NCBI GenBank assembly: GCA_964019165.1
Contig: OZ025272.1
Coordinates: forward strand, 11,270,531 to 11,334,530
DNA from: Mastigias papua
Lineage: Eukaryota; Cnidaria; Scyphozoa; Rhizostomeae; Mastigiidae
Length of the DNA stretch: 64,000 nt
Direction of reading: 5' to 3'
Part shown: positions 11,996-24,368 of the stretch, in pieces
Position numbering within the stretch: the stretch's first letter is position 1
Layout of the letters: every line of letters starts with the position of its first letter
Translations under genes and position numbers: made by a program
Notes under the pieces: generated by a model
Seen by the model: only the letters and a program-made list of their open reading frames with translations
Databases searched by the model: none
Told to the model about the DNA's origin: nothing

Positions 11996-12847
11996 AGGCG
12001 TATGTTGTAAACGAAGCAGGTATCTTAATGCATAGTGCATTATATGCAACAGTTTTCATTTTTCTAACTCAAAGTAAAGTTTGCACTATTGCAGGTAGTT
12101 TATTAAAAACTTCCCTTCTCACGAAGATATAATATTTTTTAGTGAACAATCCTGGCTCACAATACACTTATCCATGGATCAATAAAGAGGACAACATGCT
12201 AATCGGAAATTTTCAGTGCAATTTCTAATTCAACAAAGCATGTATTAGTTGAACTGCTGCAGTTTTTCTTGTTCCATTTCAGAGTGCTGTACAAGTGCAA
12301 GTAGAAAAGAAATACAATGAAACTATACCTGGCAACAATAATGTATGTATTGTTTAAGTGTATCCTTTTTTTAGGGTTTTTGAGTACCTATATCACTGCG
12401 TAATTGGATCAAGCCAGTAGCCAATAGCCTGTTGGGACAAGGTCCCCTGAAGCCACAAAAACTGACTTTGCACTTTAACGTTTTTTCATTGTTCATGTTT
12501 GTCAGATTTTTGTTTTGGGCGCCGCCGGGGCAGGCCTATAGTGCCTCCAAGCCTCTCAGCTCAATTATGCTCGGTATGCTCATATTATCTGCCTCCTTGA
12601 CAAAAGTATGTTGTCTACGGGAAGAAAAATCTCATAATTGAGCTTGGCATAGAATTATAATCAACAGATTTTTCTTTTCTGCTAGTACTTTTAGCATGCC
12701 CACTACTAAGATATTGCAACAGATATCTTATTTATTGATTTTCACTTTATGGCTACTGCTGTATACTGTTTTCTACCTACTGTTTTTAATACATGTTGTT
12801 ATTTTGCACCCCATAATACCTTCGAAGTTATGGATGAATAAGTACTA

Positions 12848-12957
12848 TTTGGTCTCTAATAAGCCCGCTGTTTATTCAAACCACCCCGTTTATTAATTTT
12901 CAAAATTTTTCCAGCCCCCCTTTATTCCAGTTCCCCTCTTCATTAGAGAACAAAGGG
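12848..12957. mobile_element. Small MITE, CTCTAATAAGCCCGC ends
   Basis: About 110 bp bounded by TTTGGTCTCTAATAAGCCCG and the imperfect inverse TTCATTAGAGAACAAAGGG. The interior is C-rich (CACCCCGTTTATTAATTTTC, then CAGCCCCCCTTTATTCC). It resembles the CGAATAAACGGGG element nested at 30574. Confidence 0.45.
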
Positions 12958-15900
12958 TTGCACATTTCAGTATGGGTATGTTTTATAGAGTGGAGAGATA
13001 TGCAAAGAAGCGGGAAAAATTGTTAGTAAGAAATTCCAAATGTTAGGATGTAAGATTCTTGAATGAATGCCTGGAGAGCTAACAGCAGTGACCCCATCCT
13101 CAGCCATTGTTTCTTTATCATCTGGATAGCTTGGTTCCAAACAGATAAATCTAATTTGAGATGCAACCAAATGGATGGAATTAAGTTTATTACAGTTGCA
13201 TTTCTTATTTTATTTGGCACCAAGCTATCTCAGATTTTCTCTGTGTATATTTCTTTTGTGTTAAGTAAGGTGTTGAAATTGTGAGTCTTATCCAAGGTGG
13301 AGACTAGATGACCAAGTATCCTTTCGCGCTTTGGATGAGACAACCAAGTGTAATATTATTTGTGTGTTCTTGTGTTTAATCTTTTTACAATGATCGAAAA
13401 AAATTATTACTGGATGTACTTCCCAAGTTTAATAAAATCGTTGATGGGCTGTTCAACGGTAGTACTTCAGCTGTTTGAACAAAATATCGAATATTCATTG
13501 CAAGGTAAAATTCAGCTGCAAGTTAATTTACTATTTTCTCAGTTGACAGATGCTTAGGGAACACATATTCTCTTCTATGGTATCTGAATGAAAATGTGAT
13601 TTACAATAGTATGTTCTGCTTATATATTTGGCATTTTGTTAAACTTAACAAGCCTAATGTCAGGTTCATTTTCCTTTTTTCAGATCTTCGTTGGTTTTTC
13701 TTTTTATTTTTGGACCAACTATCGGTAGGTGCATTCACTAATTGTATTGTTGTTGCTAAGGACCTTACGGGCATTCATGACATCGCTACAAAAGCTTTGA
13801 AAGTTTGACCCCTCCCTGCCATCAACAAATCCATAAATGCCGAATTTTTGGAGCCTACCCTCCTTTTGTGGATGTTCAAACCTCTTTACTAATTTCCCAA
13901 CTGGTCATAATTCAAATGGGATAGAACCATAGCTCATTGGCGGCGGAGTCGGGGGCTAGGGGACTGTTGTTGCCATCCCAAAATTTTTTTTACAGGAAAT
14001 GTTCCTTATTATAGCCTTTTCAAAATCCAAGCAAAATTTCACAAAGCATAGTCAATGAGCAAGAATCAGCAATTCAACAATTCATATGCCCTACACTACC
14101 TTGGAAAAAATTCAAAATAGGAAATCTGTTAGTTAGATGCTTGCTTATATGTTGATCAATTCAAAAAAACAGAAGTGAAGGTTTAATGAAAGAAGCCAAC
14201 TTAATAGGTAAGTCAGTCACGCAGTTTGATTGAAGCAAAAAGAAAAGAAGGAAAAGGAGTCGAGGTCTAGCAGCCGTCAAAAGAGTTTAATTGGAAAGCA
14301 AGCATCTTATTTAAAGCAAAGAGTAAAATAATCACGAGACCATGCCAGGGAAAGAAATGCTTATTCTCTTTAAAACAGTAGAGACTGCCTCTTTTAAAAA
14401 AATCAATGTACTCAATGAAATCTAACATCAGCTTGTAATTTGAAGAGGTAGTTTTTTTAGACTAGCTTCTCTGAATGGAAAAAGCTCTACGACTAAATGA
14501 GGGCCAGAATCTTCAATGTCAGAATTGCAGTTGATTACAGATTAGCTATGTACGAAGACCCATCCTGGTAAAGCTGGCTAGCCAGTTCTGCTGAAAAGAA
14601 AGCTAATACTAAACCAGACAATGGTTTGCTGAAGTAATTAAGCCCCTCCAATATCTTGCTAGACAAAAGCTAAACAATGCGTTTAAAGTAAAGAATCACT
14701 CAATGGGCTTTATGATAACTACGCTGCTCAAGATAATGAAGCACCTAGAAGTGTATGATCAAGCTTTCTGCACGAAGGTGAATTGCCCAGTGACATGAAT
14801 TTTGAACTACGAGCAGCCATTCTGCAGAAAGAAATCATAATATTTTAAAGCTATTAGCCAAATAATTCTTCTGTACCAGAAAGCCAACATTACACTGCAA
14901 TAAGCGACTGAGAGGAAGACTGTTCTCCTTTGCAAAAGGAATGAATACATGGCAGTGATAAACCATAGGGCAAAACCGATTCTATTATTTTGCAAATTTG
15001 AAAACACTACTGAAAATCCAATTGCATAAGAGGCTAGAGAAAATTCAATAGCATGTAGCAAGTTAGAAACTTTGTTTGTAACTCAGCATGTTTCGGTACT
15101 TATTTAGTAAATCTCCTCGGTCTAGTTTTAGTCTGGGAAATTGTATTAAAGCCATTCTAGAGGGTGAAATTTCAAAATTTTTCTTTTGCGTCGGACACAA
15201 CCATGGTGGGGTTTTCCTATTTTAATATAAGGGAATATCTACCCCCTAGGTATAACCAGGGATCCCTGTAAGTGAATGTAAATTATGTCGGTATATTATA
15301 TCATATTTTGCAACGCACAGCACAAGTTGAGGCTTTCAAGCAATCTTTACATTCTCAACTTATTTCGTCTTTCCACTAAAGCCCCCGCCAAGACTATCCC
15401 TCCGCCGCCCCTGAAGTTACATTGTAGTTGCAGAAAATCTTGCTATATTATGCATCATTTCCAATGCAATTATGTATTCACCTGAGTACAAATTTCCAAT
15501 TTCAAACAAATGTCTAATTTAAGTTACGTACTCAACTTACAACAAATCTATGCCAGAAAGCTAAAACAGTGTAGCGATAGTGTGCACTAGATATTTTTGT
15601 AAATGATAAGTGAAAAATATGGATGTCCACATTTTAGTGTTAGAACCACCCCCATCCACCAACAACCACCTAAAATTTACTATCATTTCCATTGAACCCC
15701 TTTCCCCTCCCTGTGGACATCAAAGATATATGGTCCATTAAGTCTCAATTTCATGTTGCAACTACATATAACAGTCATCGAAATCTTAACGCAGCATTCA
15801 TGTTAATGGGCCGAAATAAAATTTCTCTTGTTTTCGTATCTTCGACGACTGACACTCCACCACCAAAGTTATCTTTGACTCAATTCATAGCTTGCTGATT

Positions 15901-16666
15901 TTAAAACCAAAGAGAGCTTTTCCTTATGACATCAAGTTTAGTGAACATTCATCTTAGATGGATTCTCATTATCGTAAAGCTCTATTTACTCACTCCTTTA
16001 GGCCATCTTCTCCAATAGGCTCCCCTTTCAATCATAACTTTTGTAATAATTTCCCCTTTCTTTTTAGCTCCCCCTTAGTTCATACCAGAAGTGATGTGAA
16101 ATAGAACTCAAATATTATATTGTAGAAAAACATATTATTTTCAAATTCCTCCCCCCTCCCCCTATTTCTAATGTCATATAATGTAGATTTGAAAGTGAAA
16201 GAAATCTATTCAATAGTTTTCTTGTCATTTAGGAACACTAGAAGGAGCCTGATCAGTAAAGCACTAAATAGCTCACTCATATTGACATTTTTAAATTACC
16301 CCTCCTCTCTATTAAGCCCCCCTTCAGAAGATGGAAATTTAATTAGCCTCCCCGCAAACATACTAGAAATTTTACGGCATATCTTGAAATAACCAAACAA
16401 GTTTCATAGTATTATTCTCATAAGTCTTCTAATGAAATACTGTATTAGTTTTACGTTGGTATGTTTTAGGTTGTTTGCCAAAGTGGTGTCCTATCAGTCC
16501 TTTTATCTGCTTAAAGAGTTTAACTTCTTTCGAAGAATTTTGTTCTGTGGATTAACTTGGTAGTAGTAAATCAAAAAATTGAATATTTGCTACAATACTG
16601 ATATTTTTTGCCAGAATTACAAGCTGTAAGTGGTTCCTAAGCTAAGTTTTCAACACTGCCTTTCAG
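12958..16666. other. Upstream region of the channel gene; no exon identified
   Basis: About 3.7 kb without a convincing coding exon. It contains a decayed GGCGGCGGAG-type repeat end at about 13937, and C-rich decayed MITE-like patches at about 15650, 16010-16090 and 16145. The missing signal-peptide exon of the receptor gene may be in this stretch or further upstream; it is too short to identify by eye. Confidence 0.3.
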
Positions 16667-16675
16667 CTGTTTCAG

Positions 16676-19600
16676 CCTCGATGCAATTATTGAACAATCT
16701 CACTAGTGGGTACGACAAGAAAGAGCGCCCTTTCTTCAACGGTATATATTACTTTTCTTTCAATCTCGTTGTATACCTTTTTTCTAACAGTCAAGGCTGC
16801 AGTTCCATGTTATCAAAGGAGACAAAAATGGCTAATGAAATTTGAATACGTAGCACTATAAATAAAAAAATACGAATTAATTGTATATTAGATTATCTAC
16901 TAACTGTTTGAAGACTATGAAAGTGAATTTAAGTAGCGATTAACCTCGCTTTGCTTTGCACTAAGTATCAAGTGCATACCAAATCTATGTATATGTCGTT
17001 TATATTAGATTGGGAGGTTTCCAGAGAGATGGCCTTATGTGCAGCGTCAAGCCCAAGCTTGTTTTATCGGTTTGGACCGCAATATGGATAGATACCTTAG
17101 TAATAACCGACCTTCAAAGTAAAGAAAGCTTAATAACAGCCAAAATTGTTTCTTATCTTTTATTCTATCGAGCCAAAAAACTGGATTATATAAATGCCAG
17201 CATAGCCGCCAAATGTTTGAGAGCCTGCCTACCTTCCTCCAACCTAATTGACCAATCATCATGCAGAATGGGCCTAGCCTTAGCATGTGTGGTCAGAATC
17301 CTGCATTATGATTGGTCAATTAGGTTGGGAGAAAATAGACTTCACATGGTTCTCAAACATTTGGCGACTATGCTATAAATACCATATGTTTCTATAATTC
17401 ACCCTAATCGATTAACTTTATTGTTATTAGTTGTGCCGACTAATGTGTCTGTGCAGATTGCCATGATCGCATTAGGACCAGTCAGTGAAAAGGAGCAGGT
17501 AATCTGCAAGAATGTCTTTATACCTTGTTGCGTTTGTCTCGATTACATCATACAGGACTTGTAGACCCGAGGCTGATATTTATGGCTTGAAACAAGGAGC
17601 GTAGACTGTATTGCAGCGCTTAAAGCTACCCTTTAGGAGAACTGCTTCCCACCTCAGTTTAAAAACCATCGACAAAGTATCTCTAAGATAACAAAATTGC
17701 TAGAAAATTAACAATTGTCAATATCATAAAAGTCATTGGCTTTATTTTCTATGACTTTCATAATGCGTTCTCTCTGTATGTGCATATGTTTGCTTCTATC
17801 TCCATATAATCTATTTTACCCTACGGATTTAAGACTGTAGAAATCCCATGCAATGTGCAACATATATAGTTCATAAGGTGCAATTTGTAGCATAGCCACC
17901 AGATGTTTGAGAACTCTGGTCAAGTCTATTTTATCCCAACCTAATTGACCAATCATCAAGCTAATTGGTCTTAGGTTTAGTATGGAACGCATGTATGGTC
18001 AGTATCTTGCATGATGATTGGTCAATTTGGTTGGGAGAAAACATACCTGATCAGAGCTCTTAAACATTTTTGCGGGAATGCTGCAAATTTTAGTCGTCGT
18101 TCTTTAAAATTTAGTTTGCAGATATTCACTATTTTTTATTGTATAACCAACTGTAACTTTTATTACCCTTCCCTCCAACCGCAGTATTTTCCAATATTTT
18201 CTATAGAATTGACTTTTTAGAGTTAACTACTCCACGTACCTATCCATAGGAAGCCTTATTTTACTAGGCACAAATGACTCTTTAGCGAAGCTAATTTACA
18301 GAATGCTCCAATACACTGAGTAGATTAATCAGAGTTTTCTTGAATTTGCTTATCGAGATTCAAGTTAAGTAGTTTTAGTTAATTCTTGAATTACTTTCTG
18401 TTTTCTTCCTAATTATTCTTGCAGCCTATATTCTATATTTCTTATTTGTTTTCTTGTCATGTTTTGAACAACAATTCTTGTTCTTAATATCTATAATAAA
18501 TTCTTTTTCTCACTGAAGCAAGAACTTAATATATTTCCTTTATATATTTAGAGCATGAAAAGTGACATATTTCTTCGACAATGGTGGAATGACCCAAGAC
18601 TTGATGTTGGTCCTCGTTTACTGACATTCAATATTGATCCTTCAACGTATTTTTGGGTTCCTGATACCTTTATATCAAACTCTAGGAGGACGGAAAGCCA
18701 TAAAACTTTCACAAAGAATTCATTGGCTAGACTTGGACCAAAAAGCTCCGTATATGCGAGCATGAGGTATGCAGGGTTTTTCTAGCATTTGTGACCGAGT
18801 TCGAGTGCCATGGATGTGTTACTTATTGAAGTATCAGGAAAGGCCAATAATTAATAAGAATGTATTTGATTCAAGCAGAAACCCAACGCTGATGGGGTTG
18901 GCAAGGGTTTAGGAGAAGAATCTTCAGAGGAACTTCTACCAAAATAAAAACCCTTTTCTAAGTGGTCTAGCTTCATGTTACACAACCTCGATTTGAAGCT
19001 TCAAGCCTCAGCAAGTATTCTCTGACTCAGAAAGACCTTATATCTCAGCATTCGGGTATGCTTAGTGATATCCAACTGTAGTTGGCCGTGTTTATGTAAA
19101 ACTTCTTTTTCAGATTTACGATTCTCTGCCATTGCAAGATGGATCTGCGACGCTTTCCACATGATGAACAAGAGTGCTCTATTGATTTGGAAACATGTAA
19201 GTTAGCAGATTTCCACCAAAAATAGTGCATACTAGCTGACAGGCGCATAGTTATTAGGTGTATGGGGGTGTCACATACCTTCCACTGTTCCCAAACAGCA
19301 AGCAAATTCAAGCAAATGTTTGGAGATGCAATAAAATTTGCTCGCATTGGAAGAGCTTTCTTTCACTACTAAATATACAATTTATTGACAAATATAATTG
19401 ACAACAGTAACAATTAGCCATATGTTCGATAAGGTTGAAATGCATTGGCCAATTAAAAATGCACCATTCGAGCAGAAACTTTCGTATGAATCTCTTAAAT
19501 CTAAAGTTTCACCGAATAGAATTGAAGCTTTACCTGAATTGTGTTGAGAAAAGTCGAGCAAAAGCTCTGACACCCCCCAAATACTTGAATATCGATACGC

Positions 19601-21773
19601 CCCTCCTAGCTAGCGTTGTATGGTAGAAAGTCATCTATTTAGCATGTCATAAACGATGGGAATACCAATGGTCTAACCTTCATTATTATTCAATATTCGT
19701 TGATAATCAACTGTGTAAATATGCTTTTCGATTCTTCTTCTAGTTTGTTACATAAAACCTATATATCTCTAATCTCATCAGACTTTAAATATTCTAATTC
19801 TCTCAGAGGTGCATATTTGTTTTGCAATAATGGTTTTACGAGTTGCATTTGTACCACCTCTGTGATATATATTGTTTTGAATATCAGCTTAGCTTGATAA
19901 AACTAGCTCGAACTGAAATTTCTATTTAAATCTTTTTCTGCTGCATGAGCAGATGATTCTTTGCATTAACGAATTTGGTTTGCTCTCTCATTTCTAGATG
20001 CATTTAGTGGCAATGAAGTATCTCTTTACTGGAAGAGCATCACGGAACCAATCGAAGCACTGGATCTATCGACAGCTGGATACCAAGTTTTGTCTATTAG
20101 AGGACTTCGCGAGGTTACTTATTATCTGAACGGTATAGCATCTACTTTTGCCTTTATATCTCGATTTATTCTACTTCTTTAAAATACTATCAAATAGATT
20201 TCATTTCACGTTATATCTAACTACAGGTATATAGCCACTGCATGTGTACGATCTCATTTTGTAATACACTGTGCGCTCTTGTGATAAGGTAAATGGGCTA
20301 CAAATGCATACGTAATACATGAGCATTAGGATTTGCTGTGTTTCATGTCAAGTTCCATCGCATATTGGATGAATATTGATAAAATAATGCTGTTTGCTAG
20401 AGCCCAGTTAGTAGTTAATTAAATTAATAATTACCATTGCGTTTTACATTTGCTTCATCACCCTCGGCTTAAAAACTTTTCGATTTATACTATATTTTAC
20501 TGTTTTCTGTATAATTTTGATATTTGTGAAAAATCTGTTGGTACTACAGAAATTCACTACAGCACGAAAAAGCGGCACCATGTTTTAGGCATACTGAAAG
20601 TTTTTTCGTCCGACACTCGTCAGAGTATGAAACGTGGGATAGCGACCGAAAGGTTAACGGAAATATATCTGCATCTGGCTATATATTTCGGTTAACCTTT
20701 CGGTCGCTATCCGACGTTTCATACTCTGACGAGTGTCGGGCAAAAAAATTTTCAATATGCCTAAAACATGATGCCACTTTTTCATGCTGTAGTGAAATTT
20801 TGATATTATTCTTGTATTTATGCTTGTATATATATCTATTTTTTAAGTATTTGTAAATAGATATGTGTATATCAATCTTATGAGTTCCTTTCTCCTAGTT
20901 CCCTTCCCTAAACTTCGAGCGATACTGAAACTCAAGAGGTCTTTCCCTTACTTCTTGTATCACGTGTACATTCCTGGTGTGTTGTTGGTTATACTCTCGT
21001 TTACAACATTCTTCATCCCACCGACTGCAGTACCGGCAAGAGTCACGTTGATTGTTACCAACTTCCTATCGACAATGTTCATTTTCGGTAGCACAAGTTC
21101 GTTAATCCCAAAGGAACCGTACATCACTGCAATGGAAATCTATTCACTCATCAACATTGTCTTCATCATTCTCGTCATGGTGGAGTATATTCTTGTTCTC
21201 AAATTCAAATCTCTAAAAAGCAAGCGATGTTCGGTAAGTCGAGGCTATTTATAAACAGCTAGTCTAATTTCTTTCTTAAAATACCTATGTTGCTACAATT
21301 TTGTAGCTGCATTTTGTTCTACAAGCTCAAGCACTGATCCTAGATTAAACTAAAGTAAAGGAAACAGAGATGATTCACAGTTGGCTTAGGGGTTTACGCC
21401 GTTACTATTATAATGTCTATATAAAAAATATGCACAAGAAATGAGGCAAAGTTCAAGATGACTAAACGCTGGCCGAAATATTAGAAAATCATTTTTTGTA
21501 GGCGTTTGAATTTTTGATCAATAATTTGTGCCAAGATGTGACCGTTTTCGCATTTGATCTTTGCAGAAATCTAGCACAATATTGGTCCAGACTGAAAGAC
21601 TAGAGATGACTGAGAGAGCTGCTAAGGCAGAAAAACCAGAGAATGGGAACTCCTCACCAAAAGCGGAGACGTCAAGAAATAAAGGCGGAAATAGCATAGA
21701 TTCAATAGCGATAATCTTCTTCCCACTATCGTACTTGATTTGTTTAGTTACATACTTTGCAGTTTATATCTAA
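16676..21773 (+). CDS. Cys-loop ligand-gated anion channel subunit, GABA-A/glycine-receptor-like (5' exon missing)
   Basis: Seven exons splice into one open frame of 369 codons including stop: 16676-16741 (an alternative acceptor gives 16667), 17431-17498, 18552-18766, 19114-19196, 19998-20132, 20899-21233, 21567-21773. In order they encode the N-terminal helix (LLNNLTSGYDKKERPF), the GPVSEKEQ strand, the loop-D region FLRQWWNDPRL with FWVPDTFISN, and the Cys-loop, where Cys and Cys are separated by 13 residues (CKMDLRRFPHDEQEC). Then come the M1-M2-M3 segments (M1 YFLYHVYIPGVLLVILSF; M2 preceded by AVPAR; M3 TAMEIYSLINIVF), a short cytoplasmic loop of about 50 residues, and M4 ending at the stop. 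By family knowledge PAR at -2' to 0' and Leu at 9' predict an anion-selective pentameric channel in the plasma membrane. The transmitter cannot be assigned. The 68- and 83-bp exons equal those I recall for vertebrate GABA-A subunits. The signal-peptide exon was not found. AATAAA follows at 21781. Confidence 0.92.
17195..17382. mobile_element. Palindromic hairpin element with CCAAT-type core, copy 1
   Basis: Left arm GCATAGCCGCCAAATGTTTG and right arm CAAACATTTGGCGACTATGC are inverse complements. An inner pair CAACCTAATTGACCAATCAT / ATGATTGGTCAATTAGGTTG flanks a short loop. It lies just outside the 5' splice neighbourhood of the receptor exon at 17431. Confidence 0.75.
17888..18095. mobile_element. 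Palindromic hairpin element with CCAAT-type core, copy 2
   Basis: Same family as 17195-17382. The outer arm GTAGCATAGCCACCAGATG pairs imperfectly with the right end; the inner arms CAACCTAATTGACCAATCAT and ATGATTGGTCAATTTGGTTG pair. The loop is longer. It lies in the receptor intron 17499-18551. Confidence 0.7.
20549..20800. mobile_element. Near-perfect 117-bp-arm hairpin element in a receptor intron
   Basis: The left arm, about 20550-20668, runs from AAATTCACTACAGCACGAAA to GAAAGGTTAACGGAAATATA. The right arm to 20799 is its inverse complement with few mismatches, including CCGACACTCGTCAGAGTATG. The loop is only about 10 bases. A lone half copy lies at 52663-52765. It sits in the intron 20133-20898 and would fold into a long stem in the pre-mRNA. 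Confidence 0.85.
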
Positions 21774-21786
21774 AGAATGAAATAAA

Positions 21787-22411
21787 TTTGCTTATAGTTA
21801 GTGAACTGAATGAGGAGAACTTGTAGGGGAAGCGGAATGTTAGACAAAGACAACAAAAAACGTGAGATAATCGAGAACGATTATCAGAAAAGTCGCCATC
21901 ATCAATCGCTATCGTTAGAAATCACCATGGCAATCAGCAATCACCATTACAGCATTGCCCTGGTTATCTATCATGAATCAGTAACAATCTTCATCGCCAT
22001 TCCTGTTGTCATCACCGTCATAACAGTGGTGGCCATTCGGGGGCGGGGGAGGCGAGGGAGGCTCGTCCCCAATAATTTCAAGCTTACAAAGTTTCAAAGC
22101 TATAGCTCACAGGCAGAACTATTCATTCCTTTTGATTACACTTTGCCCCCCCCCCCCCAGAAAATTGCTGAAATGTCCGCCACTGCGTCATAGTTATCAT
22201 CTTCCTTTTGCGAATATCAAGTTGATAAAAAAGGTCATCCCTCAATATAGCCAAGTAAATTCAGTGTGCAATGCCTAGAATCTAACTTTTTGCATAATAT
22301 TATACTAGAAAGTTTGTTATCTTTGCTGAAGAAAACAAGTTTGATTATGGATCAATTGCAAGCTACTGTGATTTAGTTTGAAGTTGCAAAATGTTTATAG
22401 GTTGCAACGTA
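21787..22411. other. Receptor 3' flank; G/C-rich MITE-like patch
   Basis: At 22030-22192 a stretch runs from GGTGGCCATTCGGGGGCGGG through a run of 15 C residues (about 22146) to AATGTCCGCCACTG. It resembles the patch at 38165-38345, so it may be a decayed short element. No coding feature was recognised. Confidence 0.3.
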
Positions 22412-22908
22412 GGGACTGTTTAATGATCTTGTCACGCTAAAATTACCTGTTTTGAACCATCCATCCCTTGTTATCACGCTCTGTCACGTTTGTTTACAAG
22501 GCCCCCTTGTGTTGCGTCACTCCTAGCACAAAGACCCCTTTCCAAAGTAAGAAGACTTCATTGCTCTTTCATGTCTTTTTTCAACTATAGCAACAACAGT
22601 AAGTGCCAACATTGAGGTAAGTTCGAATTTAGGACTAAAGCACTATCTACATTACAATGTTAGATGGGAAAGGAACAGATAAAAACTATAAAAAAGGTTT
22701 CGACAACCTCATTAATGTAGGCTGTGTACTGAGTTTTGGAATTACTTAGTTATACAAAACTTCTCATAAAACGTTTTTAGCATGATGCCACGTACTTGAA
22801 TCAAGTACCATCCACCCCCTGATTTACCGTCACGGAGAGTTACGACGAACGTGTACAACCACCTACCCCCAAAGCGTGATGTAATTATTGAACAACCCCT
22901 TAGCAGGA
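22412..22908. mobile_element. TIR element with TGTTTAATNATNNNNTCACGCT ends
   Basis: The left end AGGGACTGTTTAATGATC then TTGTCACGCT pairs with the right end AAGCGTGATGTAATTATTGA then ACAACCCCTTA (read inversely, AGGGGTTGTTCAATAATTAC). Length is about 495 bp, with no transposase frame. Confidence 0.5.
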
Positions 22909-23118
22909 ATCCACAAGATCTTTTGTACCTTATTTCTAACCTTACTTCAGGGCTTTTTATAAGGAAAAATTGGAGCTGCACATTATTCTTGTGGGTACTA
23001 TACTGAGGAATAATTCTTGATTCTTTTTGACGCTAGCAAAGCACAGATGAAAAGACGCTGACACGGAAATGGTGCATGTTTCTTTGCTACATTTATGGAA
23101 ACTAAAATGTATATATAC

Positions 23119-23277
23119 AGGGGCGGCGGAGCAACATTTTAGGCGGGGGGGGGGGCTGGAGTGAACAAATTAACAATGGAGTGATATAGAAGGGTGCTAA
23201 AATAGGTACTAGATTATATTTGTATTAGAAAGTGGAGGTGCTATAGCCCCTGCACCCCTAGCTCCACCGCCCACTAT
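23119..23277 (+). mobile_element. GGCGGCGGAGC / GCTCCACCGCC MITE, copy 1
   Basis: About 159 bp with GGGCGGCGGAGCAACATTTT at one end and CCTAGCTCCACCGCCCACTA at the other, and a G run next to the left end. The core AATGGAGTGATATAGAAGGG then GCTAAAATAGGTACTAGATT is shared with the copies at 50.5, 51.4 and 52.1 kb. Confidence 0.75.
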
Positions 23278-24367
23278 ATAACGCCTCACTTTACATGGAA
23301 TCTTTTTAAGAACTGCAGGTTATGTGTTGACTGAACACGTTAAAAGAAAGCCCTGCCTTCCTTGTCATCCAGACTATCCTGGGGCAATTTCTTACCCTCC
23401 CTTGATTAGTTCATCGTTGTACTTTGTAGTGTTAATGATTAGCTAAAGGCTATTGTATTTTGTTAAGTTTGCATTAATACTTTTATTGTTTGGAATAATA
23501 GTACCATCTTGTTGGCACACTCTCCTTTTTTCAATCTTTTGGGCGCATTATGAGGCAAGTGCCTCCGGTTGGACCTCCGGTCCCTACGCGGGCGCCCTTT
23601 GTACACTCGTGTGGTCAACCAAAGTCAACCTTTGACCGTTGTCCGTTGGCCCCATTTGGCTGAGATTCGTTAAGGTGAACAGTACAGAATAGGTGTACTA
23701 CTGACATTCTAGGCCGTTCAGCATGACGATTTCGGCATAGTTTTATTTATCAAGGTTCAATGACGATGGAAAAGTGAGCACAGGTAAATATAGTGCACGA
23801 TCTTCCAGTAGTTGATTAAGTTTTTGTTTTGGTTTCTTGTTACTAAAAGTTATTCGTCCCTTTTCGCATTCACTTGATTTAGGCCAATTCTCGCATGCAA
23901 AAATTCTTTCGCCAGACTAGAGTTGCTTTGATTAGAGAGCATAAAAATAGCAAACTTATAGATATACTACAGAAAACGTCTGCTAGTCCCTGTAACAGGA
24001 GCCAACTTGCAACCTTTCGGTACAGCGGTTTCAATCTACAACTTATTTGTGTGGATAGGCCTGCTTTCGTTAAGCGTGCAGGAATTCGTCGGGACGTGGA
24101 TAACAAAAGTGAAAAGAAATCGATTTCATCATGAAAATAAGTACCTTGCCGTATGCACCGTGGGGATATTTCACGGTCTTTCTGTAAGCACATTCACAAA
24201 GTCCTGAAGATTAAGCTAAAGTGAAGAGCCTTCAGTTGTAATATTGATTTTCCCGAGCGACCACTCAATGACTACCGGACGTGAGCGAGGGCTGGAGCTA
24301 GCCAGTCCTCCTGACGACCGCGACGTAGTATTGGCGCCAAAATTTAAAATGGAGGACATATGGAGGA
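23278..24367. other. No feature recognised
   Basis: About 1.1 kb. A minus-strand frame of 104 codons at 23879-24193 and a small plus-strand frame at 23453 show no recognisable motif and were not called as genes. Confidence 0.3.
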
Positions 24368-24368
24368 T

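Noticed and set aside
16630..16845. Continuous frame through 16630-16845 as a separate small protein
   Set aside because: It is the receptor exon 16676-16741 read through into intron sequence; the spliced frame fits the family.
23453..23640. Small secreted-looking frame (MYFVKFALILLLFG)
   Set aside because: Only 60 codons, isolated, no conserved cysteines and no splice or promoter support.
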